From NCBI RefSeq assembly GCF_030131845.1, contig NZ_JASKYM010000003.1, positions 186,001 through 250,000 of the forward strand: a stretch of DNA of 64,000 nt, given 5' to 3'. The translations under genes and the position numbers were made by a program. The notes beneath the pieces are model-generated. The model had not been told where the DNA came from and ran no database searches. It saw only the letters and a program-made list of their open reading frames with translations. Below are positions 9,104 through 17,837 of the stretch, piece after piece (the first letter of the stretch is position 1; the number at the start of each line of letters is the position of its first letter). This stretch comes from Romboutsia sedimentorum. GTDB lineage: Bacteria > Bacillota > Clostridia > Peptostreptococcales > Peptostreptococcaceae.

Positions 9104-10273
9104 ATGATTAATAATTTTGATGATGTAATTGACAGAAGTAATAATTTTGCAGCAAAGTGGTCGGAAATGGATAAAAAATATGGAACGAATGATCTTTTAC
9201 CTATGTGGATAGCAGATATGGATTTTAAAACAGCACCATGTATAATTGATGCACTTAGAGATAGACTAGAGCAAGGTATTTATGGATATACAACTAGACC
9301 AGCATCTTACAATGAATCTATTGCAAGTTGGACAGATAGACGATATGGATGGAAGATAAATCCAAAGTGGCTAATATTTAGTCCAGGGGTCATCCCAACA
9401 ATAAGTATATTAATACAAGAAATGACTAAAGAAAATGATAAAATAATGATCCAAGAACCAGTTTACAGCCCATTTAATAGTGTTGTAAAACAAAATAAAA
9501 GAGATCTTGTAATAAGTCCATTAATTAAATTAGAAGATGGAAATTATGTTATGGACTATGAGGATATAGAATCAAAAATTAAAGATGTAAAAGTGTTTAT
9601 ACTTTGTAATCCTCACAATCCAGTAGGTAGAGTTTGGACTAAAGAAGAGTTAAAAAAACTAGGAGATATATGTATTAGACACAATGTATTAGTAATATCA
9701 GATGAAATACATAGTGATATAATATTTAAAAATCATAAACATATTCCGTTTGGTTCAATAAGCGAAGAATTTGAACAAAATAGTATAACTTGTATGGCTC
9801 CAACTAAAACATTTAATATAGCAGGACTTCAAACATCTCAAGTTATATTACCTAATGAAGAGCACTACCAAATACTAGACAATGCTTTTATTAGACTAGA
9901 TATAAGAAGAAATAATGCATTTAGCTTAGTAGCTACAGAAGCTGCTTACAATCACGGAGAAGATTGGCTAAATGAATATCTTAAATATATAGAAGAAAAT
10001 ATGGATTTTGCTATAAAATATATAAATGAAAATATACCATCTTTAAAGGTTAGAAAACCAGAAGGAACATATTTATTATGGGTAGATTTTAGTGAAACGG
10101 GTTTAAGTGATGAAGAAGTTGCAAAAGCCTTGGTTGACAAGGGTAAGGTAGCTTTAAATAGTGGAGAATCTTTTGGTACTGGTGGAAAAGGATATCAAAG
10201 AATAAATCTTGCTTGTCCAAGGGCTATGGTTGAAGATGGATTAAGTAGAATTAAGAAAGCTATAATGAACTAA
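9104..10273 (+). CDS. MalY/PatB-family PLP-dependent C-S lyase (cystathionine beta-lyase type)
   Basis: 389 residues, the usual size for the family. Fold-type I aminotransferase signatures include the N-terminal MWIADMDF, NPHNPVGRVW and the PLP lysine at Lys235 in APTKTFNIAGL. Enzymes of this group split cystathionine, cysteine or related thioethers to pyruvate, ammonia and a thiol or sulfide. It is the first gene behind the -24/-12 promoter, followed after a stem-loop by an NhaC-type transporter, which suggests coupled uptake and breakdown of one amino acid. True aminotransferase activity cannot be excluded. Confidence 0.88.
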   Translation: MINNFDDVIDRSNNFAAKWSEMDKKYGTNDLLPMWIADMDFKTAPCIIDALRDRLEQGIYGYTTRPASYNESIASWTDRRYGWKINPKWLIFSPGVIPTISILIQEMTKENDKIMIQEPVYSPFNSVVKQNKRDLVISPLIKLEDGNYVMDYEDIESKIKDVKVFILCNPHNPVGRVWTKEELKKLGDICIRHNVLVISDEIHSDIIFKNHKHIPFGSISEEFEQNSITCMAPTKTFNIAGLQTSQVILPNEEHYQILDNAFIRLDIRRNNAFSLVATEAAYNHGEDWLNEYLKYIEENMDFAIKYINENIPSLKVRKPEGTYLLWVDFSETGLSDEEVAKALVDKGKVALNSGESFGTGGKGYQRINLACPRAMVEDGLSRIKKAIMN

Positions 10274-10281
10274 TTATATAA

Positions 10282-10317
10282 ACTAATCTAGCTAAAAATT
10301 ATTTAAGCTAGATTAGT
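10282..10317 (+). other. Intercistronic stem-loop between malY-like and nhaC-like genes
   Basis: ACTAATCTAGCT (10282-10293) is perfectly repeated in inverse at 10306-10317. No T run follows, so it is more likely an RNA-processing or stabilising hairpin, or a leaky terminator, than an operon end. Confidence 0.55.
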
Positions 10318-10395
10318 ATAAAATTAAAACGTTATCAAGAGTATTTACAAAATAATTAAAGTATATAAAAAATATAAAATAGATGGAGAGCTAAT

Positions 10396-11826
10396 ATGAG
10401 TAAAAATATAGAAAAGAGAAAACCCACATTTCAGTTTGCAGCTTTAGTAATGCTTGCAATCATATCTTTAACTACAGTTGGCATGGTTGTATTTAAGGCA
10501 TCTATAACAACGATGTTTTTATTATCATGGTTAATAGTAGTACCAGCTGCTATGAAATTAGGATATACTAATAGCGAAATTGAGGAATTAGGATTTGAAG
10601 TCGGAAAGGGAGCTTTTCAATCTAATATAATTATACTTTCTGTTGGAGTATTAATTGCTACTTGGATAGCAGCTGGTACTATTCCTACAATAGTTTACGG
10701 TGGACTTACAATAATAACACCTAAATATTTCTTAGTTACAACATTAATAGTATGTTCGTTAACATCTCTAGCTACAGGAACTTCTTGGGGGACTTTAGGA
10801 ACTTCTGGTATAGCAATGATGAGTATCGGTACTAGTATGGGAGTTCCTGCTGGTTTAACAGCTGGGGCAATAATATCTGGTGCATTCTTCGGTGATAAGA
10901 TATCACCACTTTCAGATTCTACAAACCTATCAGCTGCTGTTTGTAAAACAGATGTTATAACTCATATAAAACACATGACTTTATCAACAGTTCCAGCTTA
11001 TATAATCTGTGTTGTTTTATATACAGTTATAGGATTTAAATATGCTAACAACACTATAGACTACAATCAAATAAATCAAGTAATGAAAGTCTTAAATACT
11101 AACTTCAATATCGGTTTTGTTGCTATAATTCCAATAATATTTTTATTTACTTTATTATTGTTACAAAAGCCAGCTATAGTGTCTATATTAGCTTCTGGGA
11201 TACTAGGTGCAGTTATAGCGTTTATTCAAGAAGGAGAAAGTATTAATAGTTTATTAAATTGTATGCTTAATGGTTTTTCTATAGATACAGGTCTTACTTA
11301 TACAGACCAATTACTAAATCGTGGAGGTATAATGAGCATGGCTGAAACTGTACTACTAGTATTTGTAGTATTTGTAATAGCTGGTATCCTTCAAAAAACA
11401 GGTTTTTTAGATGTACTATTACAACCTATATTAAGTAAAATAGGAAATTCTAGAGCTAAACTAGTTGGATCTACATTTATTGCTAGTTATCTTGCAAATG
11501 CGTTTAGTTCTTCTATGATGTTTACTTCTGTATTTGTTGGTACTATAATGTCACCCTTATACAAGGACTTTAAGTTGAAACCAGAAAACTTATCTAGAAT
11601 CATACAAGATACTGCAACACTTGGTTCTCCATTAATTCCTTGGAATTCAAATGCAATATTTTGTAGTCAAACTTTAGGTGTTAGTCCATTTGAATTTATC
11701 CCATACTGTTTCTTAAGTTGGATAACTCCTATAATAACATTTATATATGGTGTGACTGGATTTACAATGAACACTTATACAGATGAAGAGCTTAAGATAA
11801 TTGAGAAATCTGAAGAAGTAATATAA
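10396..11826 (+). CDS. NhaC-family Na+/H+ antiporter-type transporter
   Basis: 476 residues with about 11-12 membrane helices and the family signatures ATGTSWGTLGTSG and GAFFGDKISPLSDSTNLSAA. The family includes Na+/H+ antiporters and malate-Na+/lactate-H+ exchangers (MleN). Its position behind a C-S lyase under a common sigma-54 promoter suggests that it carries the lyase's amino-acid substrate or product rather than serving general pH control (inference). Start ATG follows GATGGAGAG. A small membrane gene follows 18 bases downstream. Confidence 0.88.
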   Translation: MSKNIEKRKPTFQFAALVMLAIISLTTVGMVVFKASITTMFLLSWLIVVPAAMKLGYTNSEIEELGFEVGKGAFQSNIIILSVGVLIATWIAAGTIPTIVYGGLTIITPKYFLVTTLIVCSLTSLATGTSWGTLGTSGIAMMSIGTSMGVPAGLTAGAIISGAFFGDKISPLSDSTNLSAAVCKTDVITHIKHMTLSTVPAYIICVVLYTVIGFKYANNTIDYNQINQVMKVLNTNFNIGFVAIIPIIFLFTLLLLQKPAIVSILASGILGAVIAFIQEGESINSLLNCMLNGFSIDTGLTYTDQLLNRGGIMSMAETVLLVFVVFVIAGILQKTGFLDVLLQPILSKIGNSRAKLVGSTFIASYLANAFSSSMMFTSVFVGTIMSPLYKDFKLKPENLSRIIQDTATLGSPLIPWNSNAIFCSQTLGVSPFEFIPYCFLSWITPIITFIYGVTGFTMNTYTDEELKIIEKSEEVI

Positions 11827-11844
11827 ATAAAGGGGTAGTTAAAT

Positions 11845-12114
11845 ATGGAGTTTCACTATCATTATATAATTCAAGATATTGTAGGTATACTTATGGCATT
11901 TATAGGCATAAGGATGTTTACTTTAAGTATAAGAATACTTTTATCTGGGAGAAGGTCTAAAAATACAATATTACTTCTTATTAAGTATGCTTTAATTACA
12001 TTATCAGGAGTGAACTTGACAATTAATAAATTTGGATTAAAGCCTTGGATTATAAGTATGATTTTGGTACTTTTAGCGATTGTAATTAGACCAAAATTAA
12101 GTACTAAGGAATAA
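11845..12114 (+). CDS. Small membrane protein of unknown function
   Basis: 89 residues with about three hydrophobic helices (roughly 8-30, 44-58, 65-82) separated by basic loops (GRRSK) that give a positive-inside orientation. It starts after an AGGGG site, 18 bases behind the NhaC-type gene, so it is probably the third gene of the sigma-54 operon. It could be an accessory subunit of the transporter. No family recognised. Confidence 0.65.
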   Translation: MEFHYHYIIQDIVGILMAFIGIRMFTLSIRILLSGRRSKNTILLLIKYALITLSGVNLTINKFGLKPWIISMILVLLAIVIRPKLSTKE

Positions 12115-12178
12115 AAGTGCTTTAGAGCATAACATATAGCCATATATTTCTATATGAACCTATAGTTGCAGGATATGA

Positions 12179-12214
12179 AGAAGCTATGATTATAAAATCA
12201 TGGCTTCTTTTTTT
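12179..12214 (+). terminator. Terminator of the malY-nhaC operon
   Basis: GAAGCTATGATT (12180-12191) pairs perfectly with AATCATGGCTTC (12196-12207) apart from one G-T pair, followed by T8. Confidence 0.9.
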
Positions 12215-12342
12215 TATATGACTAACTTAATTATATGAATTATTGATATAATTATTATGTTTAAATTAATTTAAAAAGTATATTAATATAATAAGTAATA
12301 ATTAAATTTAAATAAAAATTAGAAGACATAGAAAGGCACATT

Positions 12343-13146
12343 ATGGAAGAATCAAAACTTATTCAAATGATAAATAACAATCCTAACATTATAGCAACTA
12401 TAAACAATCCTACAGATGAGATGAAGTTGTTTGCTATTAAAAAAAATGGACTTGTATTAGAATATATAGAAAATCAAACTAAAGAGATGCAAGAATTAGC
12501 AATAGAAAATAATATTAGAGCAATTAAATATATAAATAATCCAACAGAAGATATGATTATAAAAGCTGTAAATAGTGGATGGAGTATTTTACAGCATATT
12601 AAAAACCCAACTGATAAGGTAATTAAATTAGCCCTAAATAAATCGGGATGGGCTATCCAATATGTAAAAAATCCAAGTGAGGAGTTACAATTAATAGCAG
12701 TAAGAAAAAATTATGATTCCATAAAGTATATAAAAGAACCTTATGAAAGTGTACAAGAAGAGGCTGTGAAAATAAGTTATGATGCATTAAGATACATACA
12801 ATCACCAAAGTTTAGTGCACAACTTATAGCTATTAAAAACAATGAGGCGGCTATTAGCTTTATAATTGATTTAGATAAAGATAAAGTATTAGAATTTTTA
12901 AAGATAAATATTTTAGTTATTAAATACGTTGCAAAAAAAATATCTAAGGCTGAATTAGAAGAACTATTAAAACATGTACTATCAAAGGAAGATGTTGAAG
13001 AAAGATATATAAGAGATTTTTTAAATTGTAGTACTATAGATAGAAATAGTGAAACTATAAAAATGGACAAGGTACTGTTTATTTATAAATATGGAAGTAA
13101 AAAGGCAAAAAAAATAGCTGTAGATGAAAAATTAAAGATGATGTAG
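12343..13146 (+). CDS. 22-residue tandem repeat protein (DUF4116-like)
   Basis: 267 residues. From about residue 22 there are seven successive 22-residue repeats with no gaps, each starting P-T/S-x-E and ending in a hydrophobic core plus KYI-x-N (for example PTEDMIIKAVNSGWSILQHI). This is the pattern of DUF4116-type helical repeats, a probable protein-binding solenoid. The last ~90 residues are charged and non-repetitive. It lies 12 bases upstream of a MoxR ATPase gene and is probably the first gene of that three-gene operon. A scaffold or substrate-recognition role for the ATPase/VWA pair is inferred from context only. Confidence 0.8.
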   Translation: MEESKLIQMINNNPNIIATINNPTDEMKLFAIKKNGLVLEYIENQTKEMQELAIENNIRAIKYINNPTEDMIIKAVNSGWSILQHIKNPTDKVIKLALNKSGWAIQYVKNPSEELQLIAVRKNYDSIKYIKEPYESVQEEAVKISYDALRYIQSPKFSAQLIAIKNNEAAISFIIDLDKDKVLEFLKINILVIKYVAKKISKAELEELLKHVLSKEDVEERYIRDFLNCSTIDRNSETIKMDKVLFIYKYGSKKAKKIAVDEKLKMM

Positions 13147-13158
13147 GAGAGAAAAAAG

Positions 13159-14289
13159 ATGAATTTTATAGATACATTAAAGAGCGTTGACTTAGTATTA
13201 GCTACAAAAGAAGTACCTTTGGTAGTTGGACAAAGTGGAATAGGAAAAACAGCTTTAGCAAAGAAGCTTGCCAAAGAAAATAATTGGAGTTTAATTGTTA
13301 TCGACGGAAATCTACTTAAAGAAGGTGAAATTGGAGGTCTCCCAACTATAGAATCTTATATAGAAGTTAATTCTAATTCTCAAGAGATAAAAAAGAAAAG
13401 TACAGTATATGCAGTTCATAACAGGTTAAGAGAAATTGATGAAGAAATATCTAAAGGTAATACCGTTCTTTTATTTATAGATGAGATAAATCGTTGCGAG
13501 CATACAGTACAACAGGAACTTATGAACTTAATATTAAATAGAGAAATCAATGGATATAAGTTACATGAAGATGTAAATATTTTAGCAGCAATGAATCCAT
13601 CAAGTAAATATGGTTCAGACTTTGATTATCAAGTTGTGGATATGGATGCGGCACAAGAAAATAGGTTTGTGTGGTTAAATATGGAACCTGATTATAAACA
13701 GTGGTTAAATTGGGCAATGGGTGCAGATATTGAGCAAAAGGTTATAGAGTTTATTTCAACTTTTCCACAATATCTACACAAAACAAATGAAGGGGATGTA
13801 TCAGCAACTCCAAGAAGTTATGAAAGAGTTTCTAAGAGTTATAAAATTTACAAGGAACAAAAAAATTCAATACCTAGAGCTGTGTTTTCAAATGTTATAA
13901 AAGGAAATGTAGGAAAAGTTATTGCACAAGAGTTTATGAGCTTTGTTGAATCAGATTCTACTCCATTAATATCTTATGAAGATATTTTTTCAGGTGAGAT
14001 ATTGAATGTATCTGTAATAGAAAAAGTGAAAAATGAAAGTCATACAAGACTTTATCTATCGGCAATGAATATTCTAAAAACACTAGAATTAAATATAAAA
14101 AATGATGAGCATCATTCAAGTTATTATATTAATAGATTTATTGAATTTTTAAAAACATATCCTATTGACCTAATGGTAGGCATTATGAAGGATATTAAAA
14201 ATAGTTATACAGAAGTTTACAAAAGAGCTATAGAAAATGAAGCTTTTGTAGGATTGTATTTTGAAACTTATAGTTTAATAAGGGGATAA
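13159..14289 (+). CDS. MoxR-type AAA+ ATPase
   Basis: 376 residues. Walker A GQSGIGKTA (Gly24-Thr31), Walker B LLFIDEINR (Asp108-Glu109) and a sensor-1 region ILAAMNPSS mark a MoxR-family AAA+ protein. Such ATPases act with von Willebrand factor A (VWA) partners to remodel or activate target complexes, often for metal insertion. The next gene, 3 bases downstream, encodes exactly such a partner. Start ATG follows GTAGGAGAG. The C-terminal ~130 residues form the helical lid region and show no extra motif. Confidence 0.9.
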   Translation: MNFIDTLKSVDLVLATKEVPLVVGQSGIGKTALAKKLAKENNWSLIVIDGNLLKEGEIGGLPTIESYIEVNSNSQEIKKKSTVYAVHNRLREIDEEISKGNTVLLFIDEINRCEHTVQQELMNLILNREINGYKLHEDVNILAAMNPSSKYGSDFDYQVVDMDAAQENRFVWLNMEPDYKQWLNWAMGADIEQKVIEFISTFPQYLHKTNEGDVSATPRSYERVSKSYKIYKEQKNSIPRAVFSNVIKGNVGKVIAQEFMSFVESDSTPLISYEDIFSGEILNVSVIEKVKNESHTRLYLSAMNILKTLELNIKNDEHHSSYYINRFIEFLKTYPIDLMVGIMKDIKNSYTEVYKRAIENEAFVGLYFETYSLIRG

Positions 14290-14292
14290 CAT

Positions 14293-15702
14293 ATGGAAAC
14301 TTATTTTGAAAAACAAACAAAATATCTTTATGATAAAACAAATGAAATTATAAATACGTATTCTATATTAAAAGCAAATCATGCTGGTGAAAGATTTGAG
14401 ATAGATATACCACGAGATTTTAAGGAGGAATTTTTTCATCTTGTAGATAAAGTTAATTTAAGTCTTATGGAAGAAAAAGATAATTTTTATGGATATTTTC
14501 TATTTCAAACATCAAGAGAGATTAAATTTGATATAAGTAACCCAACTGCTATAAATTTTAGAGGAGCAAAATATGTTATATATTTTAATCCAATAATTTT
14601 TTTGAATCTTAATATGAAACAAATGGAAAGTAGTATTAAACATGAAATTCTTCATATAGTATCGATGCATTTAGTAAGAGCAAAAGAAGTGAAAGATAAG
14701 TACAGTAAACTAGCCATTAATATGGCAATGGATATAGTAGTAAATAAATATCTGAATAATTTAGTACCGTATGCTACTACATTAGAACAAGTAAATTTAA
14801 ATTATTCTCTAAACCTAGAACCATATGAAACTTTTGAATACTATGTAGAAAAAATTCAAATTGAATTAGATTTGCAAGAAGAAGATGAACATGGAAAAGA
14901 ACATGATAGCAATAAAAATGAAGATATAGAAACTCAATATAGTCCAGAAAAAACTCATGATATTTGGGAAGATTCTAATGATATAGATGAAAAAATGCTT
15001 AAAGAATTTACAGAAAAATTTATAAATAGTTCTCAAAAAGGTGAAATTCCAGATTACTTAGAAGGAATCATATCATCACTTAAAAATAGCAGAGGTGAGT
15101 TACCTTGGAATTTATATCTTAAGAAGTTAATGGGAACTGTTGAAAGTAATAAAAAGAAGACTATAACAAGAAGAAATAGAAGACAGCCAAATAGATTAGA
15201 TTTAAGAGGTGAACTTAGAGGCCATAAAGCAGAAATAGCTGTTGCGCTTGATATAAGTGGAAGTATTAGTGATGAAGAATTTAAACAAGCTATTAAAGAA
15301 GTGCTTAATATAGTAAAAAATTATAATCATGAAATCACAATAATAGAATGTGATAATGAAATTAGACGTGCATATAAAGTTAAGTCTATAAATGATATAA
15401 AAGATCGAATTAATATAAGAGGAGGCACTAAATTCACCCCAGTTTTTGAATATGCTAATAATAAAAAGATTAATTTATTGGTGTATTTTACTGATGGAAA
15501 AGGTGAAGATAAGTTGCAAGTAATACCTAGAGGTTATAAAATTTTATGGGTTATTTCTGGAAATGGAGATAAGCTTTCGTTAAAAGAACCTTATGGAGCG
15601 ATTAAAAAACTTAGTAAAGTTGAAATAAAAGATTATACATCAGATATGAGTGATATCAGAAATGATGGATATTCAATGAATAACCAACAACCAGTTTTAT
15701 AA
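14293..15702 (+). CDS. Putative metallopeptidase/VWA protein (DUF2201-type)
   Basis: 469 residues. The N-terminal half has a zinc-metallopeptidase motif HEILH (His117, Glu118, His121) in the context SSIKHEILHIVSMH. An acidic linker (about 195-235) leads to a C-terminal VWA-like domain with the metal-ion (MIDAS) motif D-x-S-x-S at Asp320 (ALDISGSIS) and a later GGTKFTP. This joins DUF2201 peptidase and VWA-like domains as in known two-domain relatives. It is tightly coupled to the MoxR gene (3-base gap). Function unknown; likely an ATPase-gated protease or chaperone complex in the cytosol, as no signal peptide is present. Confidence 0.87.
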   Translation: METYFEKQTKYLYDKTNEIINTYSILKANHAGERFEIDIPRDFKEEFFHLVDKVNLSLMEEKDNFYGYFLFQTSREIKFDISNPTAINFRGAKYVIYFNPIIFLNLNMKQMESSIKHEILHIVSMHLVRAKEVKDKYSKLAINMAMDIVVNKYLNNLVPYATTLEQVNLNYSLNLEPYETFEYYVEKIQIELDLQEEDEHGKEHDSNKNEDIETQYSPEKTHDIWEDSNDIDEKMLKEFTEKFINSSQKGEIPDYLEGIISSLKNSRGELPWNLYLKKLMGTVESNKKKTITRRNRRQPNRLDLRGELRGHKAEIAVALDISGSISDEEFKQAIKEVLNIVKNYNHEITIIECDNEIRRAYKVKSINDIKDRINIRGGTKFTPVFEYANNKKINLLVYFTDGKGEDKLQVIPRGYKILWVISGNGDKLSLKEPYGAIKKLSKVEIKDYTSDMSDIRNDGYSMNNQQPVL

Positions 15703-15742
15703 ATATTATAGTGAGTATGATTGTTGTTTCAAATCTTTATAT

Positions 15743-15780
15743 TAAAAATACTCATATCCTATAGAATATGAGTATTTTTA
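15743..15780. terminator. Bidirectional terminator between the VWA gene and adaA-like gene
   Basis: AAATACTCATAT pairs with ATATGAGTATTT around a 7-base loop with T-rich and A-rich flanks; it also covers the last codons of the minus-strand gene. A near copy stands at 39051-39086. Confidence 0.85.
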
Positions 15781-16319
15781 ATATGATTTCGGCAAAACTC
15801 CTTAGGAGTACAGCCTGTCTCTTTTTTAAAGCTAGAATAAAAAGAAGACATACTATTGAATCCACAATCAAAAGCAGTTTCAATAATTTTTGATCCTTCA
15901 AGTAACATAACCTTAGCTTTTTTGATTCGAATAAAGCACAAATACTGAGGTATAGTTTTTTCGTAAGATTGCAAGAAAAGTTTATTTAGATAATTTTTAT
16001 TAACGCCAAGGTTTTGAATCTGTTTTTCAAGCTCATCTATATCAGTAAAATATTTATCAATTATATCCTTAGTATTTTTAGTAAGTTCTTGTGATGGATT
16101 AAAATTAAGAAGGTCAGGTCGACACCTTTTACAAGGTCTATAACCAGCATCTATTGCCTGTTGTTTGTTATCAAAAAAATCTACATTACTTCTTAGTGGC
16201 ACTTTTGACTTGCAGGATGGTTTACAAAAAATATTTGTGGTTTTTACCGCATAAAAAAACTTACCATCACTGTCTGTGTTATTTTCAATAACAGACTTCC
16301 ATTTTTCTTCAGATGTCAT
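15759..16319 (-). CDS. adaA: AdaA-type methylphosphotriester-sensing AraC regulator
   Basis: 186 residues. The N-terminal Ada zinc domain has Cys32, Cys36, Cys63 and Cys66 with exactly the spacing of E. coli Ada (4, 27, 3), and the methyl-accepting CKPSCKSK context. The rest is an AraC-type DNA-binding domain (FDCGFNSMSSFYSSFKKETGCTP, shortened). There is no C-terminal O6-methylguanine methyltransferase, as in Bacillus AdaA. Such proteins take a methyl group from damaged DNA and then switch on alkylation-repair genes. No methyltransferase or AlkA gene is next to it; the only operon partner is the CCG-motif gene 12 bases upstream. Confidence 0.88.
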   Translation of the reverse strand: MTSEEKWKSVIENNTDSDGKFFYAVKTTNIFCKPSCKSKVPLRSNVDFFDNKQQAIDAGYRPCKRCRPDLLNFNPSQELTKNTKDIIDKYFTDIDELEKQIQNLGVNKNYLNKLFLQSYEKTIPQYLCFIRIKKAKVMLLEGSKIIETAFDCGFNSMSSFYSSFKKETGCTPKEFCRNHIKNTHIL

Positions 16320-16331
16320 AATTATTATATA

Positions 16332-16988
16332 TTAATGAACATCAATATATTCTTGTAATTGTTCATGCCACTCTATAGTATCAGATATCTGTGGTTCAGT
16401 TGATTCGCCCATTAAAAGGTCCATCAAATGTCTTGGATTTTTACCACCAATATGCATTGATTTTATACAAGAAACACAATATACACAAACATCATCACAA
16501 GGCATTGAATCTGCTCTTTCTTTCATTTTTCTATGAATTGTATCCACGGGAAGAGATGGATAAAAATTATCTCCACAGCAAATTGAGCGTGTGCCACAAA
16601 GCTCTGTTTCAACAATATCGATGTTCATCTTTTTTAGTAAATTACGTACAGCTTGATGCACCTGTGGTTTTTCACGTACAGGACAGGCATCTTGAACAGA
16701 TACTTTTAAGCCTTTGTAGTCTGGATAATTAAATTCATCTAACCCATTAATTATTTCCCATATAGAGATTGTTGATATACCTTCATATAAACTCCTAAAA
16801 CGTCTATCACAGCCAGCACATACATTGATGATCAATGATCCTGATTCAAGCTGAGGATTATGCTGACAGCATATTTTGTGAAGTTCAACATCTTCATAAC
16901 TTTCATTTAAGAACTTTAAAATTTTGTTTTCCATATCTGGTTTATAGATACTTAAAGCACAACCTGGATTAAAATATGTCTTTTTCAT
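16332..16988 (-). CDS. CCG-motif (heterodisulfide-reductase-like) cysteine-rich protein
   Basis: 218 residues with two cysteine-rich units: NPGCAL ... KICCQHN ... NVCAGCDRR, then DACPVREKP ... SICCGDNFYP ... CVYCVSC. These match CCG domains found in HdrB-like and lactate-oxidase-like Fe-S proteins, where the pairs of cysteines bind a non-standard [4Fe-4S] or a Zn site. It is soluble, with no transmembrane segments. It precedes the AdaA-type gene by 12 bases on the same strand and is presumably co-transcribed, though a link between this redox protein and alkylation stress is not obvious. Confidence 0.75.
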   Translation of the reverse strand: MKKTYFNPGCALSIYKPDMENKILKFLNESYEDVELHKICCQHNPQLESGSLIINVCAGCDRRFRSLYEGISTISIWEIINGLDEFNYPDYKGLKVSVQDACPVREKPQVHQAVRNLLKKMNIDIVETELCGTRSICCGDNFYPSLPVDTIHRKMKERADSMPCDDVCVYCVSCIKSMHIGGKNPRHLMDLLMGESTEPQISDTIEWHEQLQEYIDVH

Positions 16989-17283
16989 AATATGTTTTCT
17001 CCTATTTAAAATTAAATTTTATTAAGGTAATCTTTGTTTATATCCTAATTGTAACATTAGATAAATGAAAAATCTTCTTGATTTTGCATTTCTAATTTTG
17101 AAAATATAGTCTGAATATATATAATCTTGGATAGAGTTTTGTGATTTATATAAAGCATATATAAACAAAATAATATTTAAAAATATATGTTATAATGTTA
17201 ACGTAAAAATTAAACAACTACATAAGGAGAAGAATAATGAGGATTGAATTAAATAAATATTGCCGATAGTATTTGCATTATAT

Positions 17284-17739
17284 ATGATTTTAAATGAAAT
17301 ACTTATAATTATAGCAATTTATTTTCTTTTATTTGGTACTAAATTTATAAAAGATTTCATAGGAAACCTGAAGAAGATGTAGATTTAGAAGTATTTATAC
17401 ATGTAACATCTAAAAATAAATGAAATAAAAGATAATTTAATAGAATGGAAACCTCCTATTGTGTTAGAGAAAGATAGATTAGATGAGTATAATGACTATG
17501 CAAGTGTATTATATAAATCTACTGGAGCTAAGTTTTATAAATTTAAATCAGGAAAGGTTAAAACATATTTCGGATTAAATACTAATTGCGTATTATTAGC
17601 AGATCGTGTAATTGGTCATTCGAGAATTGATATTCTTAGTATAAGTGGAATTATAACTTCTGGAACTTACTATGAATATTTAAAGAATGAATTTATTAAA
17701 AGAAATAGTATTGTTATTAGTCAAAATATCTATAGATAG
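17284..17739 (+). pseudogene. Frameshifted small membrane protein gene
   Basis: A 33-codon piece at 17284-17382 encodes a single membrane helix. The reading continues in another frame (KPEEDVDLEVFIHVTSKNK) and again in a third from about 17407 to 17739 (WKPPIVLEKDRLDEYNDYASVL ..., shortened). The pieces join at A-rich runs near 17365 and 17412. Together they would give one protein of about 150 residues with an N-terminal anchor and a soluble tail. Family not recognised. The stretch 16989-17283 upstream is A/T-rich, with an isolated 10-codon ORF at 17237 behind a good ribosome site. Confidence 0.55.
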
Positions 17740-17789
17740 CCTATGTATATGATAGCTTTATTACTTTTAAATTTTAGATATTGAAATGC

Positions 17790-17832
17790 AAAAAAGATAT
17801 TATCACAAGATTGAGATAATATCTTTTTTTTA
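17790..17832. terminator. Bidirectional terminator before the lysR gene end
   Basis: AAAAAGATATTATC and GATAATATCTTTTT form a 14-base perfect stem, T-rich on both sides. One of a family of look-alike hairpins in the window (see 42265, 45665, 49268). Confidence 0.85.
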
Positions 17833-17837
17833 TGAAA

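Noticed and set aside
10282-10317. Stem-loop as terminator splitting malY and nhaC
   Set aside because: No T run follows and no second promoter was evident before the nhaC-type gene; kept as an intercistronic hairpin.
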